From assembly GCA_048013815.1 (NCBI GenBank), contig CM106585.1, forward strand, positions 2,046,001 through 2,110,000: 64,000 nt of DNA, in the 5' to 3' direction. The notes beneath the pieces are model-generated. The model was not told where the DNA came from. It saw only the letters and a list, made by a program, of their open reading frames with translations, and ran no database searches. The position numbers and the translations under genes were made by a program. The stretch comes from Setoptus koraiensis. Lineage: Eukaryota > Arthropoda. Of the stretch, positions 46,401-59,840 are shown in pieces; position 1 is the stretch's first letter; each line of letters begins with the position of its first letter.

Positions 46401-49400
46401 CTCCCTCAATTGCTGAACTGGTTCTCTCAATTGCTGAACTGGTTCCCTCAATTGCTGGACGGGTTCCCTTAATTGCTGGACAGGCTCTCTGATCTGTTGA
46501 ATTGGTTCCCTCAATTGCTGAACGGGCTCTCTGATCTGTTGAATTGGCTCCCTCAATTGTTGGACAGGTTCTCTGATCTGTTGGATGGGTTCCCTCAATT
46601 GCTGGACGGGCTCCCTCAATTGCTCAACGGGTTCCCTGATCTGTTGCTGTACCTGTGGCACCTCTCTGATCTGCTGAATGGGTTCCTGTTGCTGCACTGG
46701 CTCTTGGGGCACCTCGAACGATGGCTCTCTAACCTGTTGCAGGGGTTCTCTCAATTGCTCAAATTGCTGAACTGGTTCTCTAACCTGTTGGACCTGTTGT
46801 GGTTCAATTGCCTGATGAACAGGTTCCTCTCTTACTGGCTCTCTCACTTGCTGAACAATTTTTTGTTGTTGCGCCACTGGTGCAACTCTTGTGGTTTTGG
46901 TTGCGCGGGCCTTAGTTGCCAGTGATTTACTGGTTGTGGATTTAGATTGCGCATCGTCAGCGAAAAGTGACTTTGTTGCAGGTTGAGGTCGCACACGAAT
47001 GGGCTCCTCTAAAGGTTGTTGTTGTTGTTGTTGCTGCTCAGAGACATTTTCTTGTGTTAGGTCGGTAGTAGTAACTTTTTGTTGCAAATTATCACTATCA
47101 GACAATACTGTGGTCTGACTGATTGGCTTCACGCGTCTCACCTGTTGATTGGCACGATTGTCGTTGAATTCCCCAAAACCATTTTGTGCGTCATCTTGCG
47201 ATTGTTGCTTTATTTGTGCATTATCCCTATTTCTTTGTTGCTGTTGTGATTTCAAGCTATCATCGAATCGTTGTTGTTGCTGTTGCAAATCGGCCTCAAA
47301 TCTCTGATGTTGTTGCTGAGAATTATCTTTAAATCGTTGCTGTTGTTGCCCACTGACATCCTCAAACCTTTGCTGCTGTATGTTTGAGTTATCCTCAAAG
47401 CGTTGTTGCTGTTGTTGAGTATTGTCTTCAAATCTTTGCTGCTGTTGCTGTCGTTGATCACGATTGTTGCTGAAATCATCTATTTGTTGATCATCATTGC
47501 CAAACGTTTGCTGCTGCTGCGGCTGCTGCTCTCTTACCTGTTGGATGGGCTTGCTTGGTTGCACAGCCTGATTTAAATTATAGCTTGGCTTTCTCGGGCC
47601 CTGGCTTGGCCGACCCTTTCTGGAGTTGTCCTGTTGTTGCTGGATGGGTTTCAGACGTTCTTGTTCAATTATCTGACCGGCAGTGCTGGTGCCGTCTTCA
47701 TGTTGCTGCTGTTGCTCTTGCTGTTGTCTAATTTGTTCATTAATATCTTGCTCGTTGCGTTGTTGGTGCTGCTGGCTAAGGGGCTGATGTACAATTGACC
47801 CAGAATCCTTGTACCTCGCGCCAGTTGATTGTCGATCGTCCTCGGAATAGGAGCCTGGGCGAAGTTTTTGCTGCTCAAACTGTTCAACTGGAGCGGCTAC
47901 AGGGGCCACGGGCGATACGGGTATCGAGGGTGCCTGGGCACTCTTGATTGAGCTTGGTTGCACGCGTTGTTGCTGTTGTTCTTGGTTGTCTTGGTTTGAA
48001 ATCATTGGCTTGAAGCCGCCGTCAAATTTTGGAAAATTCAAATTCTTTGAATCACTAAATTTGATTGAGTTTCCTTTGGTTTGTTCTTGCTGTCGGACTG
48101 GTTCGGGCAACCTGCAAAGCCGAAAGAGCAACGGTGCAAATTATTGGGCATGATTGAGATGAGCCAACAAAACAAACAGTGAAAACAAACAATCAGAATG
48201 AGCTGCTTTTAGAGTGAGCAGATTTAGCTCCGATGAGCAAAGAGATTATACATTATTATTATTGCACATTGTGGGGCACTTACCTAGCCTGGCTGGTCTT
48301 GGCATCATCGTTCGTTGCTGGTCTGTATCCGGTTGGTTGCCAGCGCAACACTGGTTGTTGTGCTGGAATGGTGTACACCATTTGCTGGTTCAGCAGAGCC
48401 GACGACGTTGGTCGCTGAATGTTGTGGTATGAATCATCTTGTTGTTGTTGCTGGACAATTGGTTGTTGTCTGACAGGCTCCTCGATGATTTGCTGAACTT
48501 GTTGCTGGCCTCCTTTGGCACTATTGACGGCGTTGAATCGCTGATCTTGGTCATTGCTGAATTCTTCTTGCTGTCGAATTTGTTCTATTGGTTGCTGCTG
48601 CTGCTGCGGTTGTTGATTGCTCGGAAACAATTTAGATTTTGCTTTATCGGCCAGATAATTAATTGATTGCTTGAATTTGTTGACCTTCTGAAGAGGATCT
48701 ACAAACTCGTACGAGTATATGGGCTCCTTCTGTTGTTCAACAGCAGCTAGGGGCGCCTGTACCGGTGCTGCCGGCTCCAATGGTGCGGCTAGCGGCTGGC
48801 CTCCCTTAACGGATCCCTTGGCACTTTCGGTTACAATTCGTTGCTCTTGCTCCGGTACCAACTGTTGCTGTTCCTGTTGTATAATTTGTTGTTGTTGCTC
48901 TATTTGTTGTGGCGCTGAGAACAATTTCGATTTTGCTTTGTCGGCCAGATAATTGACAGACTGTTTGAATTTGCTCACTTTTCCTTGGGCCTCAACAGTA
49001 GGTACAACATTGGCAACGGGAGCAGGCTGCTGATATTGTTGCTGCTCCTCGACTTGTCTCACTGGACCGGCAGCCGCGTTCGAAGTCTTTGTTTGTTGCT
49101 CAACAACCTGTTGTTGTTGCTGTTGTGTAACTGGCAAGGGTTCCGCTTGTTGTTTGTATTCTGCATAATTCTGCTTGGGTGCCGATGTCTTACCCTGTTG
49201 CACTTGTTGTTTGCCGCTAGCTTGCTGGCTGGCGTGCTCAACTGTCTGACTGATATTTTGTTGCTGTTGTCGTGGCTGATTGTCTTGTTGTTGCTGCTGC
49301 TGCTGCTTGAGAGAAGCTGGTCCGGCCTCACGCAAAAGTTGTGCCGGAGATTTGACCGGTTGGCTGCTAGTGAGAGGTCTGTCCAGGGGGCGCAAATACT

Positions 49401-50889
49401 GAACTTGCTGTGCTTGTGGTTGGTGCTGTTGTTGTTGTTGTTGTTGGTGTTGTTGCGGCTGCTGTTGTATTTGCTGGTTAAAGTGCGGCTGCTGCTGCTG
49501 CTGTTGTTGCTGTTGGAATTGATGCTGCAACTGTTGAAACATATGATGGTGTTGAGGTTGCTGGCTCATTTGATGCTGGTAAAAGTTTGTTCTAATGGGG
49601 CCCGGCATTGCAAGAGGGAAATAAGTTTGTTGTTGTTGTTGTTGTTGGTGTTGTTGTGGTGGTTGTAGGTGCTGCTGTTGCAGTTGTGGTTGAAGTTGGA
49701 TGGGCACCGTCTGTGGCGCTGACTTGCCTGGTAGCTCGTGATTTTCAGTCATCGCATTGAAGATGCTCATTAGACTCTTCTCCAATTCTGGGTCGTATTG
49801 TTCGTTTTGGCCAGCCAAACCGTAGTCTCTCAGTGAACCAGATTGACCGTGACTGTCGATAACCTGCAATTGTGACAGAAAAGAATTGTCATTGGCATTC
49901 TGTGCCACTCTGTTGTAGCCACTGATTAGTGACTCGCTTTCTGTTGCGGGGGCGGGCGCCTGACCAAAGAGACTTGCACCCTTTGATTTGAAGCCAGAGA
50001 AGAAGTTTTTCAATTTGTTTTGACCATTGTATTGTGGCTCGACAGCAGGGCCTTGTATGAGCTGTTGATCGTTGGCAATCACTTGCTGTTGCTGCTGTTG
50101 TTGTTGTTGTTGCTTCTCTTGATGGAGGCGAACCGGACTTTTGACGGGCGCTGACACGGGCTGTTCGGCCTGAACCTGTTGCTGCACCTCACGCTGTTGT
50201 TGGGGCTGTTGTTGCGACTGCTGTTGATAAGATTTGGATTGTTGTTGCTGGTGTTGCTGTTGAGGCTGTTCGCGAGTTTGCGAGTCCACCATGAACATAG
50301 TTGGCAACGAACGGTCAATTAGTTGATTTTTGGTTAGGTAATCGCCTAACATGGTCACTATGTGTCTGGCCATGTTTGGTTGCTGGTCGAGAAATTTCTT
50401 TTTTGTGTAACCGTCATGCAATTGCAGCGTGTTTTTTGGAATGTTTAGTTCAATCACATTATTCTTTGTCACAGGTATTGTGGCTATTGCGGCCTCAATA
50501 AGTGCCATTTGATTGAGTTGTTCGTCCAACAATTGTTGCTGCTGTATGTCAGATTGCTTGCTCGACTGTTGCTGATCCGCCGGCGCTGCCGCAGCCGCTT
50601 GCTTGGAATAGGAACCTGTTGCTGGTTGTTTTTGGTTGTTTGCATTGTCAATTACATGGCTCTGTTGTCTCTGCACAGTCTGATCTGACTGGCTGGCTGG
50701 GGCGACATTCTTTGTTGCGCTGGCCGCTGACAAACTCGGCGATGGCGACGACGACGAAGACGATGGGCTGCCATGGCAATATGACAGTGTCGTTGTAATT
50801 AATAGCAGACCTATGAGCGAGAGATAAACTCTTTGATTGTTCTCCAAAGAGAACGACATGGTGGACCAATTGGTGTCGCTGTCACTCAA
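43428..50889 (-). CDS. Giant secreted glutamine-rich repeat protein
   Basis: Two minus-strand exons: 50889-48284 and 48111-43428, joined by a 172-bp intron (GTAAGT...TTTGCAG). Together they make exactly 2430 codons (2429 residues). The N-terminus has a signal peptide (VYLSLIGLLLITTTLSYCHG), best started at Met11. The rest is extremely Q-rich. Distinct modules stand out: a non-Q segment early in exon 1 (IELNIPKNTLQLHDGYTKKK, MLGDYLTKNQLIDRSLP), two near-identical KFKQS(V/I)NYLADKAKSKLF modules plus a diverged third, RFEDN-type repeats, 14 perfect-length REPVQQL heptads, and a basic C-terminus (VKRRIRPKSSKRPGNYF). It is probably an extracellular matrix, eggshell, silk-like or adhesive protein, by analogy with other Q-rich secreted repeat proteins such as Drosophila dec-1. 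The sequence gives no homology to settle this. Confidence 0.85.
46344..46637 (-). repeat. Fourteen REP(V/I)QQ(L/I/V) heptad repeats in the Q-rich gene
   Basis: A 21-bp unit tandemly repeated 14 times without a length change, alternating REPVQQL and REPIQQI/V. More degenerate units extend to about 46880. Synonymous differences between units suggest an older or selected array rather than a fresh microsatellite slippage. Confidence 0.95.
47225..47455 (-). repeat. RFEDN / QQQQ repeats in the Q-rich gene
   Basis: About six to seven imperfect units of 33-42 bp encode QQQQRFEDN-like peptides, with variants RFEDV, RFKDN, RFEAD, RFDDS and RNRDN. Confidence 0.85.
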
Positions 50890-52174
<1,285 letters not shown>

Positions 52175-53341
52175 GCAAACTACGAGCATGACGCCGTCTC
52201 ACGTTTCGTGCATCCTCGCCGCGCACCAGCCAGTGGCCGCCGAAACAAGCAAAATCTGGCCAGGTAACTGGCCTAACAAGAGTATTAGTGCTCCATCTTC
52301 CTATTTATCACCACCAGTGGCTAATATAGCCGCTTATGTTTGTGTTGTGTCTTCTAGCCGCGTTCCGTCTCATCAGCGACAGCGGCCGAATAAAGCAAAG
52401 TGCAAAAATGTAAAATGGAAAAATGGAAAATGGGAAATCTTGCCATTCGCTTTGCGCCGTCGCCGGAGTGTGTCGCAGGCTAACGCATGCGAGACACCAA
52501 CAACAGGAGATTATCTTCTTACTTTGTTGTTTGCATGCACCACCAACAACAACCACAACAACAGCAGCAGCAACAACGGCAACAACTGCTCTTTATCTCT
52601 CGCCTCTTCACTCTCATTTTCTGGAAACTTATCTAGCAAATGCCACATACAAATGCCACTCCGGCCAGATAATTTATACTTGTTCATCGGTATCGCTCTC
52701 ATTATGCACACTATATATACTATTTAAGCGATAATGGATACAAACGATGCTGGCCTGCGAATTGTGCGCACTGTTACATCATACTGGTATGATGCACAAG
52801 TTCGCTCTTCACATCGGCAGCAAGACGCGCTGCCAACCCGATGTTGCGCAACAGGTGAAGCTAAACAGGTGAAGCTAAACAGGTGAAGCTGTCCACTTAA
52901 GTTGAGAGATGATATCAAACTGGCCCGCCGCTTCTCATGCTAACAACAATGCTGACCTTCAGCCAGATGCTATCGCTAGCGAGCTTTATTTTGACTATTA
53001 CTTATTATTGAAAATTGTCTGGCTGCGCCAACGATGCCCAAATGATTGTGATACAAGATACTGCAAACGTTTGCTGGCTGCTGCTTGCGCCAGCAATAAG
53101 TCGCCAGTGATATAAACAAATTCGGCCAGGTAACTTGTTGATGCCAATGTTGTCGGGCCAATGAACGGCTGACAATACAACGGTGGCAACATCATATGCC
53201 ACATGTGGAAGCATGATGAGATGTTAAGCTAAGCCGTTATGATAAGTGTGTTTGGCAGATAAATAAAAATGCTAATGTGCTAATCGGTTGGCGGCGAGAT
53301 CGAAAGTTGCAACCATGAGCAGCCTGCCTACCAACCTGTTG

Positions 53342-53471
53342 CGGCCCGACTGGTTGGCCCGGCGGATTGGCCTGGCGGGTTGGCCCGATGAATCAGCCCG
53401 GCGGATTGGCCCGGCGGGTTGGCCCAATGAATCGGCCCGACGGATCGGCCCGGTAGATCGGCCCGGTGAAT
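53342..53471. repeat. 13-bp GC-rich minisatellite, 10 units
   Basis: Ten adjacent 13-bp units of the form YGGCCCGGCGGAT with variation. The early units follow a three-unit (39-bp) higher-order pattern ending in GAAT. It is markedly more GC-rich than the window average. Confidence 0.95.
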
Positions 53472-53931
53472 CGGCTGGGGTGCGCGAGCAGAAGGAAGAA
53501 GCCAGCACCAGAGGGTTGCCAGCCAACCAGCGATGGCGTGTCGCTTGGTTGTCCGAGGGATTGTGTTGGCCGGCGAGCAGTCACACATAAGCCAGAAATA
53601 GACCAGACTGGGCACTGTTGCCAATTCTCCTAATTTTAAATCCAATTCTTCTTGATGCGCGGTGTTAACACTGCGATTGCTGGATTAATAAGTCAAGTTT
53701 ATTGGCTCTCGCTCGCTCGCTTGGTCGTGTAGCCTTAATTAGATTTGGAGTATTGCTGTTGGCTGGCCGGCCGACTGGCTGGCTGACTGACTGGCTGGCT
53801 GGCTGGCCGGCGGTGCTAGCGACGCCAGCAACGGTTAGCAATTAATGTGAAGCTGGCCCAAGAGTCGAGATCTGGATTGTTGAACAGGTCAATTTACCTC
53901 GCTTCTCTCTGTGCGTTTATCTCGCTCTCTC

Positions 53932-53995
53932 CGAGAATCTCTCTATGCGAGAATCTCTCTATCCGAGAGTCTCTCTATCCGAGAATCTCTCTGTA
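53932..53995. repeat. 16-bp tandem repeat, 4 units
   Basis: Four units of CGAGAATCTCTCTATC with a few substitutions; each unit contains the palindrome-like GAGAATCTCTC. Confidence 0.92.
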
Positions 53996-56900
53996 ACTCG
54001 CTACGAGAATCTGTTTGGCTGTGTCTCGTTTGTGGCTGGCACAGCCAGCGCGACAGAGAGATTGCGCACTGCTGTTGTTGACCAATCAATCTTATTACGT
54101 CTTCTCTCTCTCTCTCATGTTCACCTGTTGTTGCAGCCACTAGCAGCCTCTAGCAGCCTCTAGCAGCCTGTTGCAGCTTGTTGCGGCATCTGTGGCGCTG
54201 ACGTAATGTGACGTATCGCCGTATCGCCCGATGGGCCGACGCCACACGCCGCTACTATGGCGGTGTCGTCATGATGCCGGTCATCATCGTGACGACGACG
54301 ACGATGGTAGCATCACAGCATCACCTCATCACATAACAGATAACATATAACATATAATAGTACATATATTACATATTACATTATATTATAGTGGTAGCAT
54401 CGTTTTAATAAAATCAGCCGGCAGAAGCATTTTATTTCTATTGCGTAATTTAATTCATTTTATTTCTATTTTACTTTCTAATTTCATTTTAATTTTTGCA
54501 AGCGGCCAATGGGCTAAAAGGCCCAACAGAGAGTGAGAGTGGACGGCTGCATCATTCATGCCGACATGAGTCAGTCGATTTGTTGGCTCTTCTCTGTCGC
54601 TCGCTGCCTGCCCATTCATTCTTGCAACGCCGATGGGGCGCGCAAAGCCATACTCACATTTATACTTGTGCCATATACTCGTATCACATCGTAATACATC
54701 TCTGTTGGATATATACATCTGGCTCGGATATATTTATCTGGCTCGGACATACATGTCTGCTGCTGCTGCTGCTGTCGTATGTATGCATATGACAGCGATA
54801 TGGCAATATGACACAACATGCAGCAAAATCATGTCGACATGTTGCCATTTTGGGCCTAATTGAGAACATCTCGGCTAATCTCTCATCTCTCCGGACAGGA
54901 TATGTGGACAGGATATGTGAGTGGGGCTGGCTGGCTGGCTGTGTTGCGCAACCTTATAACACCATGGCATGACCATTAGTGCTAGTTTAAATTGGAAATA
55001 ATCACCGATTTGAGCTCAAGTGATGGATTGAGTTAGTAGTTTAATTTCCTTCTCTTTTCACCTGGCTTCTCTACTCTGTTCCTCATCATGTTGCTCTGTT
55101 CTCTGTTGCTTTAGTCGCTGTTCATCTCTCGTTATTGTACACTCTGGACACTCTGTCTGGCTCATCGTTTTGGCAACCATTTCCACAAGCCGTTCAGCTT
55201 GAGCCGATCTTTTATGTGTCATAAACGTATCATCATCATCATCGTGGTCGTCATTGATGTATTGGTCTATCTCAATTCAATCCTCCACCACTAAACAACA
55301 AGCCGACATGCACGCACAACCATCAGCCCAACAAACAGCCTGTTGCATAATGAGCTTATCACCATTACGACAAGCTACTCACTTACCGGTGTAACAGACC
55401 CAGCGATGGTAGCCTCTCAATTGGCGATTCTCAATTGCCGATTCTCAATTGCCGATTCTCGCTTCTCGCTCTGAGTTGCGTTACATCGTCTGTCAATTAC
55501 AGCCAGTGGGACCATTGCTATTTCCTTGGCCCTTTTTCTCGCTCGCTCTCTCTCTCTCTCTCTCTATTTCGTGCTCCATCAATTGAGATAATGTTGGCAT
55601 GACGACCATTAGTACCGTCCCACAATCTAATAACCACACTCTCTCACAATGAGCATGCGTGCACTTGTCAAGCCAGTGTAACAATCGAATTAGCAATTGA
55701 CTTTAATTAACAAATCAACTTAATCACAGTTGTCTCACTCATCTCATTGGCCAAGTGCTGCCAAATTGAGACCCATACTCAGCCGATACGAAGCGCATAT
55801 TGAGCGACATTCTTGCCTCTGGCTGACACTTCGTGAGTGACACATTGTGGTCAGTTTGGCTTTTGTTTGCACTTGCCACCATTGGTCAGGTGAGCTTGCA
55901 ATGTTTGAATCGTCAATTCAACCGTCCCAAAACGATGTTTATACCAATCACATATCACACAAACGCCTAAACGCTTGAAGCTCGAAGACCAAAACTTGAT
56001 GCTCCAATGCTCTCACAGCTGTCGTGCGAGTAGCCTTGACATAAAATAATCATCAATCTATTTCTAACGAGTTCCGGTGAGCCAAGCGAAGCGTTTACCT
56101 GTGCGAAATTGCAAATTGATGCATTAGTAAGTGGACAGCGGCGACAATGGACATTAGTCTTGACGACGGTGCTGACTGGACACAACCTTGAGCCTGGCCA
56201 CAGAAGCCTGTGTCACATTAGCTCATGCTCATGCACCTTGACAATCGTTGTATCAATGATTAGACAAGATTAGATTAGATGAGATGAAGCGAGATGGCCC
56301 AGCTATTAATCATAGCATAGATTAAATGGTGCACAACATGTCACAGTGCAAAATTCTTTATCTACCAGCCATTTATCTCTGGCCAGTCACCATAGGCGAA
56401 TATTTCAAAGCAAAAAGATTTCTATAAAAAGATCACTCACAGATTGATCCATGTGCTGGTTAAACTAACAAGTCTAGACAATTATAATTAAACTGAGTCG
56501 GTCAAGGACACCAACGCATAACACATCACTTTTGCGCTTTTGCTTTTATCGCTGCCATGAATTCATCTCAAAAGATCTAATATGATAACTCAAATTCAAA
56601 CTAATGATCATAATCACTAAACAATATATGCCCATTAAATCTGTCCTGTGGGACAACCGCATTCTGACACTTTCTCTCAGCTGGTTGCGTGATAACTTTT
56701 GGCTAGCTTGTTGTCGAGTGACATTTGCTCGGACACGACCAATGAGGCCGGCATTTTGCTACTATTCATCAGAGGTAAATTTGAAATAGCAGCTTATTTG
56801 ATTCGAATAATTTGAAGCAGCAACAGCTAACTAATTTTGGGACACCTTCGTGGTTTGTCGCTAGCAAATGTCAAAGCTGGTGGCTCGATTACATGTGCAG

Positions 56901-59783
56901 GTGATTATAAGTAATTTGATTATGATTATTAATTGTTGTAAATACAAACGATAAAACCACACATGCTCAACATTGCTAATTAGTGCACACCAATTTAATA
57001 GCTCAAACAACAACAACAACAAACTCTGCAATCATTCCAGTGGAATGTGTGCAGCGACTACCCAGAGCCTATTCTAATATATCCAGATAGTATACAATTT
57101 TAATTCTAACTGGCTGCTCGTTTGAGATTAAAGATTGTTTGCATGATAGCAATCAATCTTTAGATAATTTCACATTTGCCTTAATAAAGATTCAACTCTC
57201 CGCATTCCTCGCCATACACCTGTCACAAGTGTCGCATTTTTGCACAATTTCGGCGTCGGATGTGCCTACTAACCGAGCTATTATTAGTATTGTTATTTAT
57301 TTATATTTAGTTATTTTTGTCGGACACTCTTGTCAGTCAGCTATGAGGGCGCATGTTTGCAGAAGCAAGTCGCATAAATCAAGCGAGCATGGCATAACTT
57401 GTATAACTTACAGCTTGGTTTTGCACACAAATCGCTCGCTTGTTTCAGAGGGAAGAATGTTTTAATTTGTTGCCCGGTAATTGTTAATTAATTCAGTTGA
57501 ACAAAAAGAGGCCCCAATCATGGCTAGATCGCCTGTCACTGGTTGTGCAATGTTGTTTTCTGTGTGCTGTTGTCATAATTGTTGTCAGCTGTGTTCAAGA
57601 GCAACAACAAATGAGGACACAATCTTTTCTTTTCGTGTGCCCATGAATATTGCAGATGACCAACGTTTGCGACGCCAATACACTCACCGATTTGCTGTCT
57701 TGCCAGCTGGTGTTTTGAGTTCATATCGGGCAAGGCATTTTGTCGTAACAGCAAGCAATTTACCTGTGGCTCATTCACCTCTAATGAAAAGAATGTCAAA
57801 CAATGCCAACGCATTGTTTGTCGGAGCGAGGTAACAGCGCTGTTGAATTGCCGAGCTGCGGGATAAGGATAACAAACAGACGACAGGTGACGAACTGCAA
57901 CTGGACAACGAATTCATTAGTTAGAAGAAATCGGCGTTATTCAATCGCGATGATAGTCGCAAATTCGGCAGCCTAATAATAATAATATAAATTGCGTAAT
58001 AATGATAAATAGATAGAAATAAATAAATAGACAGCGGTCGATGGCACGAATAATGCCATCGCTCGGCAACAACGGCACCAGCGGCAACAATAGCAACTAC
58101 AATGATAATTGCATTAAATTGATAACCGGATCAGATGATAATGCTATTGCTATTATTATAACAATCCGGTGTTTGCTATTACTATCAATTATGTTTGCCA
58201 TTCCTTTTCACAAACACTCAAACAGAGAGCGATGGGGAAGAAAAGGAAAAGTGTTTTTTGACAATGGCTGCACACTAGAAGACACTAATATGCATATTTA
58301 TGGTGATAATACAACGTCTTAGTGTGGCATATCTAAACTATTTACTAGCTCGCAAAAATTAGAGCTCGCCAACTGTTATTAGATGTATGTTTGTGGCGTA
58401 ATCACGACCTCAAATTGGATAATAAGCTGTATAAAAGCTGCAATGTGTGTTGGTTCAAACTGCAAGGTAAGGTCGTAATGGTCATCGTTGTCTTGGCCAT
58501 TTTTGCACAGACATGGGAGGTAAAAAGAGATACCAAAAGAGAGCGAGAGTGAACCGTAATGAAACGGCTGAACGAGCGATGCAATCATCACGATTGCATT
58601 ATCCGTTTGGCTTGTTGGTCATGATTATACAATCAATAAATGATGATAAACGCTGCATGCTATATATGCTACAGGGCATGTTTGTATCATTATGATTGGT
58701 CGGTTGTATCTTGTTAGAAGAGGCGCTTAAATTTGCAATCAAACGGATATTTATATATTTATAGATTTATAGACCATATGTTATATCATATGTATGGGCT
58801 TATGTGGGGTGATTTTGGTCTACTCTCGCTTTCGTTGTTACATTATGTAGCGCTAGTATAACAATTAATATATTTATATATATAACATGGGATATATATA
58901 ATAAAAATAAATAGCTGAACAGGTTCACTGGTCAACTGCAACAGGAGGCCACAAGTTGCAAGTCAGTTTTTTGCGTGTTGCTATACGCAAAGGGCAACAT
59001 TATCTGTACGCATGAGTGCGATTATGAAAACAAATGCCGAGGTAACTATAGCAACTCGAAATAGCAGATCCGACAGGTAAACTGGTGCAACAAACAAGTG
59101 CAAGAGAGCGACCATCGTGTTAGTGGTTGCAGTTTTAGTTGTTGCTGTTGTTGTTATTGTGTTAGCAGTTGTATTAACACATGAATAATTATCATGATAA
59201 TATGAGAGAAACTCGTGAGATTCATGTCAAGTCGATTCTAGCTGCAACAGCAACAACAGCAACAACAACAACAACAACAGCAACGGCAACAACACTCTTC
59301 CAGTTCACCTGTTACTGTTGCACCATTCACCTGTTTGTTGCTCTTGTTCTCGCCATGTCTGTCCGTTTCTTCTTCATTTATCTAGCTTTAGAGCTAGATT
59401 AAAATTTAATCAGTGGTTGCGATTCATGTGCGTGTACGCAGAGGGGCGAAAGATGATGAGAGAGTGGATAAGATGCAACGATGAGAGGCAACGAATTGAA
59501 ATGATTCTAAAGCGAACTATCTCCGAAACAAAACGAATCTGACCGAAGCAAGTGAAATGAATTGCATTGGATCGCATTGGATTGGTATAAATTGAATTGG
59601 ATCGCATTGAAACCAAACCAACTAATGTCTGTAATGTTTATTAGTTTCGCTAACTGCACAACTAAAACAACAGACAATCAACTGACCAGACAGAGCGAGA
59701 ACGGCAAACAATTAAGCAATTCGTGTAAAAAAGGCTAAAGAATTAATTATTAGTCTCTGTTACCATGATCTATTCCCGTTGAT

Positions 59784-59840
59784 GCCGTTGTTGTGTTGAC
59801 CAGTGGCCGTTGTTGTGTTGACCAGTGGCCGTTGTTGTGT
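59784..59840. repeat. 22-bp tandem repeat, 2.6 units
   Basis: GCCGTTGTTGTGTTGACCAG units, each followed by TG, repeated without mismatch. Confidence 0.93.

Noticed and set aside
44956-46925. Plus-strand Leu/Cys/Val-rich ORFs opposite the Q-rich gene
   Set aside because: They are antisense translations of CAG/CAA repeats; the minus strand has the signal peptide, in-frame splice and conserved modules.
48112-48283. Two separate Q-rich genes
   Set aside because: A GTAAGT donor and TTTGCAG acceptor flank a 172-bp gap, and joining gives exactly 2430 codons; only the upstream part has a signal peptide.
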